From Angelobacter sp036557225 (lineage in GTDB: Bacteria > Acidobacteriota > Terriglobia > Terriglobales > Acidobacteriaceae): 64,000 nt of DNA. Of this stretch, positions 1-8,541 are shown piece by piece. A model generated the notes under the pieces. The model was not told where the DNA came from and did not search any database. It saw nothing but the letters and a program-made list of their open reading frames with translations. A program made the position numbers and the translations under genes. The stretch spans positions 1 to 64,000 of the forward strand of contig DATBHX010000100.1 in the NCBI GenBank assembly GCA_036557225.1. The letters run 5' to 3'. Every line of letters begins with the position of its first letter. The stretch's first letter is position 1.

Positions 1-1
1 G

Positions 2-1087
2 CGGAGATTAGCGGTTTTCTTAAGCATAGCACTGTCATCTACCCTGGCCACCAGCCAGGCGGAGCAACTGGGCGGGCCCTGGCAGCAACAAAACACCGGG
101 GTTGATGTGCAACTGCGTGGTATCAGCGCTGTTTCGAGTGACATAGCCTGGGCCAGCGGCGCCAAAGGGACAGTCTTGCGCACGGTCGACGGCGGCCAGC
201 ACTGGGAAAAAGTCAGTGTGCCCAACGCGGAGGCGCTTGACTTTCGCGATGTTCAGGCCTTTGCCCCGAACACAGCTTTCGTCCTCAGCATCGGCCCAGG
301 CGAGCAATCGCGCATTTATCAGACCTCCGATGGCGGCAAGCACTGGCAACTCCAATTCACCAACAAAGATCCTAAGGCGTTCTACGATTGCTTCGCTTTT
401 TGGGACGACAAGCATGGCATCGCCCTGAGCGATTCCGTCGATGGGAAGTTCCCTCTCATTGCCACCACGGACGGCATCAACTGGAACCCCGTTGCAGTCA
501 AAGAGATGCCTGCTGCACTGCCCAGTGAAGGCGCTTTCGCCGCCAGCGGCACTTGTATTGCGACCTTCGGCAAGAATGATGTCTGGTTTGCCACCGGCGG
601 CCCGGCGGCGCGAGTTTTCCACTCTTCAGATCGCGGAGCAACCTGGACCGCAGCCGAAACGCCGATCCTTCATGGCGCAGCGAGCCAGGGCATCTTCTCA
701 GTGGTCTTCTGGAGTCACAGGGACGGTTTGATTGTGGGAGGAGACTACCAGGATAGTGGCCGCACAGGAAGCAATGCAGCAGTTACGCACAACGGTGGCA
801 AGAGTTGGAAGCTCTCGGCTCGATTTCCTCAAGGCTATCGTTCCGGGCTCGGTATGTGGACGTCGCCCAAAATGATTTGGGTTGCGGTTGGAACCAGTGG
901 CACCGATTTCTCGGATGTTGGAGGTTTGACTTGGAGTACGGCTCGGTTTGATGACAAACCCTGGACGCACAGTGACGCCTACGCATATAACGCCGTAAGC
1001 TGTTCGAAGACAGTTTGTTGGGCGGTCGGTCCGTATGGGCGCATCGGGTGGCTGCGCGAGCCCAGGAGCCTGATACAACTCAAGTAA
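2..1087 (+). CDS. Secreted Asp-box / YCF48-like beta-propeller protein (5' partial)
   Basis: The reading frame is open from base 2, so the true start lies upstream of the window; 361 residues are visible. The first visible residues (RRLAVFLSIALSSTLATSQA) look like a signal peptide, so the protein is probably exported. It carries several Asp-box (BNR) repeats of the S/T-x-D/N-x-G-x-x-W type: TVDGGQHW, TSDGGKHW, SSDRGATW and THNGGKSW. These fold as blades of a beta-propeller in sialidases and in the photosystem II assembly factor YCF48. Acidobacterial homologues are often called oxidoreductases without evidence; I see no redox motif, so an enzymatic role is not supported. The stop is TAA at 1085-1087, 15 bp before the next gene. 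Confidence 0.8.
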   Translation, partial: RRLAVFLSIALSSTLATSQAEQLGGPWQQQNTGVDVQLRGISAVSSDIAWASGAKGTVLRTVDGGQHWEKVSVPNAEALDFRDVQAFAPNTAFVLSIGPGEQSRIYQTSDGGKHWQLQFTNKDPKAFYDCFAFWDDKHGIALSDSVDGKFPLIATTDGINWNPVAVKEMPAALPSEGAFAASGTCIATFGKNDVWFATGGPAARVFHSSDRGATWTAAETPILHGAASQGIFSVVFWSHRDGLIVGGDYQDSGRTGSNAAVTHNGGKSWKLSARFPQGYRSGLGMWTSPKMIWVAVGTSGTDFSDVGGLTWSTARFDDKPWTHSDAYAYNAVSCSKTVCWAVGPYGRIGWLREPRSLIQLK

Positions 1088-1102
1088 GATTTCCGCGATC
1101 AA

Positions 1103-1834
1103 ATGGCACCCAAAAAATCCCAGCCACTCTCCGCGCTCTTAGCTGTCCTGCTCATTCTGGCTTTCCTGTTTCTGCGCTACTTGCATCGCCCCGCTCCTCC
1201 ACCTGCCTTCACCTGTGGCATGCATTGCGGCACCGAGCGCTGGCGAATTAAAACCGTCTTCGATAGCAACGCCGCAGGCATCGACTTCACGCCCCGGCGT
1301 ATCACCGTCACTGAACTCACATCTCAGCCCGCGCCCGGCAGGCTCGAGGAAGAGGAACGATCCGATGCAGAAAAGCGCGTTTACTCGGTAGAAGCCGTGC
1401 TGCTGGGCTGGAAGGCTGAAAACGGTTCAAAAGGCGACCACGACTTTCACCTGGTGCTGGCGGACCCCAATGACCTCAGCCGCACCATGATTGCCGAGGT
1501 TCCCTCCGGCGAGTGCCAGGGAGCCTGCAGCTCTTTGCAGGCGCAGAAATTCACAGCGGTGCGCCAGGTGTTGACGGCCCAACTCGCAGAGCCGGAGGCG
1601 CATTTTCGCCGCTTCGTGCCGGCATGGGTTGTTCGTGTTGAGGGCGTCGGCTTCTTTGACGTTTTTCATGGCCAGATCGGCGTCGCAGAAAACTGCATGG
1701 AACTGCATCCGCTGTTGAAGGTCGAGTTCGTGCGCCGGTTGGGTCCGGAGGTTCTCTTGCCGCGACGCATCGAGCCTCCCGCCGAACACCGTTGCGGTCA
1801 CATCGAAGGACGAGGCCGCGATTCAGAAGAATGA
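1103..1834 (+). CDS. Membrane-anchored hypothetical protein
   Basis: A 243-residue protein with one hydrophobic segment at about residues 9-25, followed by a Pro-rich linker; most of the chain would lie outside the membrane. The middle section (DHDFHLVLADPNDLSRTMIAE, about residues 113-133, shown in part as DFHLVLADP) and the later GVGFFDVFHGQIGV...ELHPLL section match a pattern I recall from uncharacterised bacterial proteins with an OB-fold-like core, often exported and near DNA-related genes. There is no catalytic motif I can name. Four cysteines (CGMHCG, ECQGAC) suggest disulfides in an extracytoplasmic location. It sits 15 bp after the propeller gene, so the two may be cotranscribed. No clear Shine-Dalgarno precedes the ATG. 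Confidence 0.7.
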   Translation: MAPKKSQPLSALLAVLLILAFLFLRYLHRPAPPPAFTCGMHCGTERWRIKTVFDSNAAGIDFTPRRITVTELTSQPAPGRLEEEERSDAEKRVYSVEAVLLGWKAENGSKGDHDFHLVLADPNDLSRTMIAEVPSGECQGACSSLQAQKFTAVRQVLTAQLAEPEAHFRRFVPAWVVRVEGVGFFDVFHGQIGVAENCMELHPLLKVEFVRRLGPEVLLPRRIEPPAEHRCGHIEGRGRDSEE

Positions 1835-1858
1835 TCCCGCGCCCCTGGTGTGCGCTGT

Positions 1859-1887
1859 TTGACCGCGCTGCCCACCCTCATTAGAAT
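1859..1887 (+). promoter_or_regulatory. Sigma70-like promoter of the PNGase A-like gene
   Basis: TTGACC at 1859-1864 and TAGAAT at 1882-1887 are separated by exactly 17 bp. The predicted transcript start is near 1894, giving a leader of about 18 nt that includes GGAGG at 1902-1906. This supports the ATG at 1912 and argues against the ATG at 1900. Confidence 0.6.
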
Positions 1888-1911
1888 TTTGCCCTCACCA
1901 TGGAGGTAGCT

Positions 1912-3648
1912 ATGTTCGTCTTTTCACCTACCAGGCGTATCTTTCCTTCAATTCCTTTTTCAATTTCATTGATCGCGATTTGTCTCATCCTGAGCGCAGC
2001 CTCTGCGTCAGCTCAGCCCATTCCCTCGCCGGGATTGGTCATCGGCTCCGGTAATACGGCAACTGCGGACCCTCCGGTTCCTCGCCCCGATACCACGCCT
2101 TGCGTCGTTACTCTGTTCAATAACTTTGCTTTTGCTGATTTCTCACCCAAGCCTTTTTCGTTTGCTCCTCCTGCGGCCTGTCCCGGCCCCTGGGCCAAGG
2201 TGGTCTTAAATGCAGATTTCTCCATCCAGGCGGGGAGGCAGTTTGACCGCACTGCCGAAATCTGGATCGGCGGCGTGAACGTTTATTTCGGAACAACATC
2301 AGAACCTTCAGGCAACGTCGCACGCGCTTGGCACATTGAGCGCGACCTGACTGACTACACAGCGCTGCTCGCCGCGCCGCAAAATGGACGCGTCGACCTG
2401 GGCAACCTGGTCAACTCAACCTTTACCAGCACGCTGTTTGGTACCGCGACGCTCCAGTTCTATCCGCTCGCGCGCCACCAGGACGCTCCGCGCACGGCCG
2501 ATCTGGTTTTGCCCCTCGCTTCCGATCCAACCGGCGGAACGGCGTTTCTTTCCACTTCCAACAGCGCTCTATCGAAGACGTTCACTCTTCCGCGAAACGT
2601 AGAGCAGGCGTTCCTTGACGTTGTAGCGGAGAGCCAGGCAGGCGACGAATTCTGGTACACGTGCGTGCCCGACGATGTCGCCAACGAACTGCAAAGCTGC
2701 GGCGGCGCCGCGTTTCGCGAAAGCCAGGTTTCGATCGATGGCGTCGCGGCCGGCGTTGCCCCGGTTTACCCTTGGATCTACACCGGAGGAATCGATCCAC
2801 TTTTATGGCGGCCAATTCCGGGCGTGCAAACCCTTAACTTCGCGCCTTATCGCGTTGACTTGACACCGTTTGCCGGCCTGCTCAGCGACGGCCAGCCGCA
2901 TCAGGTCTCGGTCAACGTATTCAATGCCAACAACGGCTTTTCCACCACGGCCACACTGCTGGTATTTCAGGACCACGGGTCGCAGCAGGTTACGGGCGCG
3001 GTCACGCGCAACACCATTGGATCGCCCAATCCAAAGGTGGTGGAAAACCTGGCCACAGCCGCCGACGGCAGCATTACCGGCTCCGTCACCGTCACCTCTG
3101 TGCGCAGCTTCCGCGTGGAAGGCTTCGTGCGAACGTCACATGGGCGCGTGGAATCCAGCGTTCAGCAGAACATCAATTTTTCCAGCCGGCAGGACTTCAA
3201 CATCACCAACACGGTATTCGACCAGAAAATCAAACAGCGTACGTTCATATCCTCTGAAAGCAACAGCAACGGCCGCGACGGCGGCTCTGCGGCACAGGCC
3301 TTTGCATGGCCGCTGGACCTGGGCTTCACCTTCGCTGTGAACCCGGATGGCTCCGGAGGTTCACAAACCACCACCATCCGGCAGCAATTCCTGAGCGCTG
3401 CCACACAGCATGGCCACGGGCCCGATACCTTCAGCGTGGTTTCCAACACCGTTACCCCCAGTGACACGCTGTTGTTTGACGCCAACTTCAACATCACGGG
3501 CAGCACGGGACAGCAGAGCACGCAGGATTTCTTCTCCAATGGTTCTGCCAACGGCTGCTTCAACCGCAAGATCACTGCTTCCGCCGGCCTGCTGACGACC
3601 GTCACCGACGGCGCTCTCTGCAAAGGCGGCGACCAACACCACGACTAA
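1912..3648 (+). CDS. Secreted PNGase A family peptide-N-glycosidase
   Basis: A 578-residue exported protein. Plant and fungal PNGase A and the acidobacterial enzyme PNGase H+ from Terriglobus cleave the amide between Asn and the N-linked glycan core. The family pattern is clear here: a Cys/Phe-rich start (TPCVVTLFNNFAFADF), a CPGPWAKVVLN stretch, RQFDRTAEIWIGGVNVYFG, the TSEPSG turn, a WHIERDLTDYTALL helix and a LGNLVNSTFT strand, then a barrel of beta-strands. A signal peptide occupies about residues 1-35. An ATG at 1900 is in frame, but GGAGG at 1902-1906 sits 5 nt before the ATG at 1912, which is preferred. A sigma70-like promoter precedes it and a hairpin terminator follows, so it is probably a single-gene unit. 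Substrate in nature is unknown; scavenging of plant or fungal glycoproteins is an inference. Confidence 0.88.
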   Translation: MFVFSPTRRIFPSIPFSISLIAICLILSAASASAQPIPSPGLVIGSGNTATADPPVPRPDTTPCVVTLFNNFAFADFSPKPFSFAPPAACPGPWAKVVLNADFSIQAGRQFDRTAEIWIGGVNVYFGTTSEPSGNVARAWHIERDLTDYTALLAAPQNGRVDLGNLVNSTFTSTLFGTATLQFYPLARHQDAPRTADLVLPLASDPTGGTAFLSTSNSALSKTFTLPRNVEQAFLDVVAESQAGDEFWYTCVPDDVANELQSCGGAAFRESQVSIDGVAAGVAPVYPWIYTGGIDPLLWRPIPGVQTLNFAPYRVDLTPFAGLLSDGQPHQVSVNVFNANNGFSTTATLLVFQDHGSQQVTGAVTRNTIGSPNPKVVENLATAADGSITGSVTVTSVRSFRVEGFVRTSHGRVESSVQQNINFSSRQDFNITNTVFDQKIKQRTFISSESNSNGRDGGSAAQAFAWPLDLGFTFAVNPDGSGGSQTTTIRQQFLSAATQHGHGPDTFSVVSNTVTPSDTLLFDANFNITGSTGQQSTQDFFSNGSANGCFNRKITASAGLLTTVTDGALCKGGDQHHD

Positions 3649-3662
3649 CACAACTCACAACA

Positions 3663-3690
3663 GGGCGCGATTACGATTCGCGCCCATTTC
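3663..3690 (+). terminator. Rho-independent terminator after the PNGase gene
   Basis: An 8-bp perfect stem (GGGCGCGA at 3663-3670, TCGCGCCC at 3678-3685) with a 7-nt loop is followed by ATTTCTAT. It lies 15 bp after the stop of the PNGase A-like gene. The U-tract is short, so termination strength is uncertain. Confidence 0.6.
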
Positions 3691-3707
3691 TATCCTTGCA
3701 CCGCTAT

Positions 3708-3736
3708 TTGGAGCTGCGCCACCGTCGCGATATGAT
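3708..3736 (+). promoter_or_regulatory. Sigma70-like promoter of the Kdo hydroxylase gene
   Basis: TTGGAG at 3708-3713 and TATGAT at 3731-3736 have a 17-bp spacer. The start site would be near 3743. The leader then contains the sequence AGGGACAAT twice (from 3744 and from 3759); the second copy supplies the Shine-Dalgarno of the gene starting at 3771. Confidence 0.5.
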
Positions 3737-3770
3737 TTTCTTCAGGGACAATCGTTCTAGGGACAATCTA

Positions 3771-4673
3771 ATGAGCAATGCACCCAGCCAATCCGCCATC
3801 GTGGACGTCTCAAACTTTGACTTGAAGCAGGCGCCCTGGCACTGCGACCAGTTGGAGCGGGGCAAGGTCCTCTTCTTTAGCCGCGTGCCCTTTGACTTTC
3901 CTGATGCCGATCGCGAATTCCTGCTCTCGCAAAAGCAGACCGGGTCCCGCTTCCACAAAAACATTTCCTATCGGCCGGGCAAAGATCTGCTGAAGGGCGT
4001 GGACCAGAACTCCCCGGATCGCGAGCGCATGAATACGATTATGCGAAACTTCTCCCGCTCAGTGACCGCCTTCGTATCGCAGTTCCTGGCTCCCTACGCA
4101 ACCAGAATGACGCTCGACTTCGCCAGCTTCCGTCCGCTGGAAGAGCAGGGACGCGACCTCTCCCTGCATAAACGCAATGACCTTTTGCATGTGGATGCTT
4201 TCCCGTCGCGGCCAACACATGGCGCGCGCATTTTGCGTGTCTTTGCCAATATCAATCCATCGGTCGGGCGCGTATGGAATGTGGGCGAACCATTCCATGA
4301 ATTTCTGCCCAAACTGAAGCAGGTCAAAAAGATCAGTGGACCGGGCGGATTAGGACACACTCTCGCACATCTGGCCAGCAAGATCGGGCTGCCAGTTCCG
4401 GACCGCTCGCCCTACGACGAATACATGCTCTACCTGCATGACTGGCTCAAAGAGAACGCCGACTTCCAGAAAAATTCTCTGCAGCAGGAACTGGTCTTTC
4501 CTCCCGGCAGTTCATGGATGGTTTACACCGACGGCGTTCCTCACGCCGCCATGTCCGGGCAGTACGCGCTGGAGCAGACTTTTATCATTCCGCGCCAGGC
4601 GCTGGTCACGCCGCAGGTGGCGCCGTGCCAGGTGCTGGAAGATGGAAACTATGTTCCGCGTGTGGCTGTTTAG
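3771..4673 (+). CDS. kdoO: Kdo hydroxylase (Fe(II)/2-oxoglutarate-type dioxygenase)
   Basis: A 300-residue protein of the 3-deoxy-D-manno-oct-2-ulosonic acid hydroxylase family, known from Burkholderia and Yersinia, where it turns a Kdo of the lipopolysaccharide inner core into Ko. Metal ligands of the HxD...H type are visible: H140 and D142 in LLHVDAFPSRPTH, and H258 in VPHAAMSGQYALEQT. The family-typical stretches FHKNISYRPG and RVFANINPS are also present. The start at 3771 was chosen because AGGGA at 3759-3763 lies 7 nt upstream; longer in-frame starts lack this and add an unlikely basic tail. It is a cytoplasmic or membrane-associated enzyme by family knowledge, with no signal peptide. 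No other LPS genes are near. Symbol given by family match only. Confidence 0.85.
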   Translation: MSNAPSQSAIVDVSNFDLKQAPWHCDQLERGKVLFFSRVPFDFPDADREFLLSQKQTGSRFHKNISYRPGKDLLKGVDQNSPDRERMNTIMRNFSRSVTAFVSQFLAPYATRMTLDFASFRPLEEQGRDLSLHKRNDLLHVDAFPSRPTHGARILRVFANINPSVGRVWNVGEPFHEFLPKLKQVKKISGPGGLGHTLAHLASKIGLPVPDRSPYDEYMLYLHDWLKENADFQKNSLQQELVFPPGSSWMVYTDGVPHAAMSGQYALEQTFIIPRQALVTPQVAPCQVLEDGNYVPRVAV

Positions 4674-4753
4674 GAACCAGCGTGGAGCGGCGTTATTGGC
4701 TCCCGAATGATGTCTACGAAGTTATCGGGCTCGAAGCCGTTGCCGGATTCACC

Positions 4754-5656
4754 TTAAACATGCCGCCGCGATCGCGCCAGCTTGCCCAGGTTCATACGCA
4801 CATTGAAGGCAAAGCTGTTCAGATCAAAGGTCGCGCTGCGGGTAAATCCAAGCTCCACGCGCCAGAGCGGCGTAGGATCAAAGGCGATCCATGAGTTGAA
4901 TCCGTTTTCGCGCGTCAGTCCCGAGCCACTGGCTTCCGCCGAGAGATCAAATGTATTCTTGCCTTTGCCGCTTCCGCTCTGCCCTTTGCCCACGATCTTG
5001 CTGAAGATCTTCTGATTGCCAAAGGGAACAATCTCATACCCAGAGCCGCCCACGGAGAAGTGCTTGATTATTTCCAGTTCGCCGCCTTCCTCAAGGTGCG
5101 TGAGCAGGCCGAGAGATGTGAACGGACGCGTGAAGAGCGAAGAATCAGGCACGGCATTGGCCAGGCCGCCTTCAAAGAACGGAGTGATCCGGTCGAACGA
5201 ATGCTCAAAGCGGTTGGTCCAATCGGCATTGGCTCGACCGCTGCTGAATCCCTTTGATGTGCTGCCCGTCGGCGCAGCCAAAGTGATGGTGGAGCTGTAG
5301 TCCAGCGTCTTGTTCGGCGTGCGCAGGGCCAGCCCGAAGTAGGCGTTGCCCAGGCCGTTATTGGTGACATCCTGTGTGGTGGTCGTGGTGTTGCCGTTGA
5401 CCTGCGTCATGACCGTTTGCGTATTGGCAAAGTAAAACGGCATGCCCGCGAATACGCCAAAATGCTGGTTAAAGTCGTAGCCGGCGTTGCTATCGAGCTT
5501 GAACATCTTGCTGTCAGAGTTGAGCGATCCCTGGAAGGCCTCAAACCCGGTAAAGCCCTTCTGGAATTCCGGAGCAGCCGAAGTTTGCGCCGGCGCCGTA
5601 AGCGATGCCAGCAGCAGGACGGCGGCGCTGATGAGTTTGCACCGACAGGTTTTCAT
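4754..5656 (-). CDS. Outer-membrane beta-barrel-like protein
   Basis: A 300-residue exported protein with a clear signal peptide (MKTCRCKLISAAVLLLASL, cleaved near PAQTSA). The rest consists of alternating short beta-strand-like segments rich in aromatic and small residues (YDFNQHFGVFAGMPFYF, LGNAYFGLALR, WTNRFEHSF, LWRVELGFTRSATF), ending in a strand with basic residues. This pattern fits an outer-membrane barrel or transporter-like porin. The start at 5656 was chosen for the signal peptide; the longer open frame to 5914 has no signal-like start and would overlap the neighbouring promoter. A G-rich stretch (CTGGGGG) about 8 nt upstream may serve as ribosome binding site. It converges on the Kdo hydroxylase gene and diverges from the amidohydrolase. 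Confidence 0.72.
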   Translation of the reverse strand: MKTCRCKLISAAVLLLASLTAPAQTSAAPEFQKGFTGFEAFQGSLNSDSKMFKLDSNAGYDFNQHFGVFAGMPFYFANTQTVMTQVNGNTTTTTQDVTNNGLGNAYFGLALRTPNKTLDYSSTITLAAPTGSTSKGFSSGRANADWTNRFEHSFDRITPFFEGGLANAVPDSSLFTRPFTSLGLLTHLEEGGELEIIKHFSVGGSGYEIVPFGNQKIFSKIVGKGQSGSGKGKNTFDLSAEASGSGLTRENGFNSWIAFDPTPLWRVELGFTRSATFDLNSFAFNVRMNLGKLARSRRHV

Positions 5657-5847
5657 ACGAACACCCCCAGGTTTCTCGACGTATTGTTTCCCGGGACGGC
5701 CGGCTCGGCAATTGACTGAGGTGCAATGTCCTGGCGGATCAGGGTCGAGGTACTGCCGTTTTACGAAGGCCCTATCACCGCGGAAAATGATACTCACCGC
5801 CTCGGACGCCGCTTTCGATACAATGCTCCGTTCCTCTGGAGCTTCTG

Positions 5848-7071
5848 ATGAAACGCACGCGACTTGTTCTCTTCCTACTGGCGGTGGCCGGCCTTGCCGC
5901 CGGCCAAACAGCACCCGTAGTGATTCGCGCGGGTACCGTGCTCGATGGCCGCGGCCATCAACTGCACAACGTATTGATAGTGCTGCAGGAGGGCAAAATA
6001 ACGCGCGTGGAGCAGAACCCCGGCGCCAAAGTACCGGCAGGCACAGCGGTTTACGATCTCAATCGTCTCACTGTGCTGCCGGGATGGATCGACGTGCACG
6101 ATCACATCACCTGGCACTTTGGCCCCAACGGTCGAATTGAAGACAAGAGCGAAACGGCTGAGCAGGCGACGCTGGCCGCAGCAGCAAATGCCTATGCCAC
6201 GCTCATGGCAGGCTTTACCACGATCCAAAGCCTTGGCTCACCGGAAGATAAAAACCTGCGCGCGGCCATCGCCAGCGGCACTGTTCCCGGGCCGCGGCTG
6301 ATTACGGCGCTTAACCCGATCGAAGACGCCCAGCTAACCCCGGAGCAGATTCGTGAGGCTGTACGCAAGCTCAAGGCCGATGGCGCGGATGTGGTGAAGA
6401 TTTTTGCCTCACGCAGCATCCGCCAGGGCGGCGGACAGACGCTGACTGACGAGCAACTCCAAGCCGCCTGCTCTGAAGCCAAAGCTCAGGGCCTGCGCAG
6501 CGTAGTGCATGCCTATCGATCGGCCGTGCGGGCCTCAGCCAACGCCGGCTGCACGGAAGTGGAACACGGCACCTACGCCACGCAGGAGGATCTTGACGCC
6601 ATGGCCCAGCATGGCACGTTTTTTGATCCCCAGGTTGGGCTGGTGATCCACAACTACCTGGAGAACAAGCAGAAGTTTATCGGCGTCGGCACGTATACGG
6701 AAGAAGGATTTGCCAAGATGCAGGAAGTGCTGCCGGTGATCGCCGAGATGTTCAAACACGCGTTGGCGACGAAAAACCTCAAGATTGTCTTCGGCACTGA
6801 CGCGGTCGCCGGCGCTCACGGCCGCAACGCGGAAGAATTCATTGATCGTGTGCATGCCGGCCAGGACCCGATGGACGCCATGGTGGCCGCCAACTCGCGC
6901 GCAGCGGAGTCACTCAACATGCAAAACGAGATCGGCGCGATTGCACCGGGCTTGCAAGCCGACATCATTGCCCTGGACGGCGATCCGCTCAAAGACATCA
7001 CAGCGGTGCGCCGCGTGGTGTTCGTGATGAAAGGCGGAAGAGTGTATAAGAACGAAGCGGCTGGCCACTAA
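5848..7071 (+). CDS. Exported metal-dependent amidohydrolase (imidazolonepropionase-like)
   Basis: A 407-residue amidohydrolase-superfamily enzyme with a signal peptide (residues 1-19). Metal and catalytic residues are all present: H84 and H86 in DVHDH, K184 in DVVKIFAS (the site usually carboxylated), H221 in HAYR, H240 in EHGTY and D318 in FGTDAV. The N-terminal VIRAGTVLDGRG and C-terminal GLQADIIALDGDPL are the beta-sandwich segments typical of this family. Relatives act on prolyl dipeptides, imidazolones or other cyclic amides; the substrate cannot be told from sequence. GGAG at 5838-5841 precedes the ATG by 6 nt, and TACAAT at 5819-5824 may be the -10 box. The gene converges with the VOC gene. 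Confidence 0.9.
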   Translation: MKRTRLVLFLLAVAGLAAGQTAPVVIRAGTVLDGRGHQLHNVLIVLQEGKITRVEQNPGAKVPAGTAVYDLNRLTVLPGWIDVHDHITWHFGPNGRIEDKSETAEQATLAAAANAYATLMAGFTTIQSLGSPEDKNLRAAIASGTVPGPRLITALNPIEDAQLTPEQIREAVRKLKADGADVVKIFASRSIRQGGGQTLTDEQLQAACSEAKAQGLRSVVHAYRSAVRASANAGCTEVEHGTYATQEDLDAMAQHGTFFDPQVGLVIHNYLENKQKFIGVGTYTEEGFAKMQEVLPVIAEMFKHALATKNLKIVFGTDAVAGAHGRNAEEFIDRVHAGQDPMDAMVAANSRAAESLNMQNEIGAIAPGLQADIIALDGDPLKDITAVRRVVFVMKGGRVYKNEAAGH

Positions 7072-7092
7072 CTCGCGCCGGCAGTCGAGACT

Positions 7093-7812
7093 TCAGCTCA
7101 GTTCGAACGCGCCCTTTTTTCCGGCTATACGAGCGCCAAGAAATGGCTTTTTGCTCGGCTTGGCCTCAAGATTGAGTCCCAGTTTGGAGGCGATGCTGCG
7201 CACCTCTTTCACCGCCGGCGACTCAACAAAGAAATGCTGCAGCGTGCAGCCCGGGGGTGCGTCCTGCGAGGGATGCACGGAGCCGGCGCTCCATTCGATG
7301 AAGAACGGCAGCACGCCGGCGTAGTCCTCTTTCAGGCCGCAAGACCTCCAGCGCAGCGTCTTGCCATCAGGACGCGTGCGCGAGCCATCGCGCGGGTTTT
7401 GAATGGCGATCCCGGCAGTAGCAGCTTTTTGCACAATACCGCCCAGGTCGTTGGTATGCGCGGCCCAGCCAATCAGGCGGGGTTCCTGGATCTTCCGCAG
7501 GAGGTTCACCATCTCATTGCTTACGCTCGACTGCTGCGGATCGGGAGCAATGACTTCCAGATAGCGGCGCGGGCCCAGCGAGAGCAGAGCATTGCGAGTG
7601 CCACGTCCTGGATGCACGCCGCCAAACATCGCGCGCACGCCGCTGCTCTCTTCCAGCCAGGAAATGCCATGGTCAAGATTGTTGACGCCAAGAAGAACGT
7701 GGTCGAGATCAGTGGGAACGTTCGGGATGGTATCGACCGCAAAGGCGCCGCGGCGGCCAGCCAGCGCAATGGCGGCAAAGCCGAGAAAGAGGCGGCGAGA
7801 GATAGTCGGCAT
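7093..7812 (-). CDS. Tat-exported VOC / glyoxalase-like protein
   Basis: A 239-residue protein. Residues 1-24 are a twin-arginine signal: the SRRLFLG motif is followed by a hydrophobic stretch and an A-x-A-like site (GAFA). The mature part begins with DLDHVLLGVNNLDHGISWLE, typical of the glyoxalase-like VOC fold (PF13468 type), with GVHPGRGTRNALLSLG and RYLEVIAPDPQ following. These proteins often bind a divalent metal, here possibly through the H of DHVLLG and the E of LEVIAP. The start at 7812 is set by the Tat motif; the longer frame reaches into the divergent neighbour. No strong Shine-Dalgarno is visible. The enzymatic activity is unknown; folding before export through Tat would suit a cofactor-containing protein. 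Confidence 0.8.
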   Translation of the reverse strand: MPTISRRLFLGFAAIALAGRRGAFAVDTIPNVPTDLDHVLLGVNNLDHGISWLEESSGVRAMFGGVHPGRGTRNALLSLGPRRYLEVIAPDPQQSSVSNEMVNLLRKIQEPRLIGWAAHTNDLGGIVQKAATAGIAIQNPRDGSRTRPDGKTLRWRSCGLKEDYAGVLPFFIEWSAGSVHPSQDAPPGCTLQHFFVESPAVKEVRSIASKLGLNLEAKPSKKPFLGARIAGKKGAFELS

Positions 7813-7879
7813 GATGGTTTCACTATTGTAATAGCACGGTGCACACAATTGCCTTATACTCCGCTTACATTTTCCAACG

Positions 7880-8506
7880 ATGGACACATACCTGATTCAG
7901 CAGGCCCTGCAACACGAACTCCTTCCCGGCGAAAACCTGGTCTGGAGCGGACAACCCAGCCGTCACGTGATCTTCCATAAAGACGATATTTTTGCGATTC
8001 CATTCAGCCTGATGTGGGGCGGGTTCGCACTGTTTTGGGAATACATGGCATTGCAAGGAGCGCAAAAGGGCGGCGCTGCCGTCAGTTTATTTGTCTTTTG
8101 GGGCATACCCTTTGTACTAGCCGGCCAATATTTCATCTGGGGCCGCTTCCTTTACACCTGGTGGATAAAACGGCGGATCTTTTACGCTGTAACGGAAAAG
8201 CGGGCCATCATTGTGCGCAATGCGTGGGGGAGCAAAACGACAAGCGTTTATTTGGACCAGATGCCGGCGCTGGGAAAAGACCTCCGCTCAGATGGGTTTG
8301 GCACCGTGCGCTTTGGTAATCCAACTCCGCAGCCGACCGGACGACGGAAAAACCTGGGCTCGTTGGATCCTCTGGAAAACAACGGGATACCCAGCTTTGT
8401 CGATGTTGAAAATGCCGAGGCGGTTTTTTTTACGCTGGCTGAGCTGCGGGAGAAGGCAACCACCCGGAGCACCGAGCAGCGTTTCAGTGGATCATCGCTA
8501 GAATGA
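7880..8506 (+). CDS. PH-domain-like membrane protein
   Basis: A 208-residue protein with two hydrophobic segments (about residues 39-60 and 65-92). The order is a short cytoplasmic start containing LLPGENLVWSGQPSR, the membrane segments, then FYAVTEKRAIIVRNAW, the hallmark of bacterial PH (bPH2/YdbS-like) domains. The final third (PSFVDVENAEAVFFTLAELREKA) resembles the end of such domains seen in proteins annotated as PH domain-containing. TATACT at 7855-7860 could be a -10 box, leaving a leader of only about 13 nt. The gene is divergent from the VOC gene and converges with the aldolase gene. Confidence 0.72.
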   Translation: MDTYLIQQALQHELLPGENLVWSGQPSRHVIFHKDDIFAIPFSLMWGGFALFWEYMALQGAQKGGAAVSLFVFWGIPFVLAGQYFIWGRFLYTWWIKRRIFYAVTEKRAIIVRNAWGSKTTSVYLDQMPALGKDLRSDGFGTVRFGNPTPQPTGRRKNLGSLDPLENNGIPSFVDVENAEAVFFTLAELREKATTRSTEQRFSGSSLE

Positions 8507-8541
8507 CTTTGGGCGTTCGATCGCGAGTGTTCGGCGCCCGT

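Noticed and set aside
35..622. 195-codon minus frame at the window start
   Set aside because: It is the antisense of the Asp-box protein gene, whose frame is continuous from base 2 with repeats matching a known fold.
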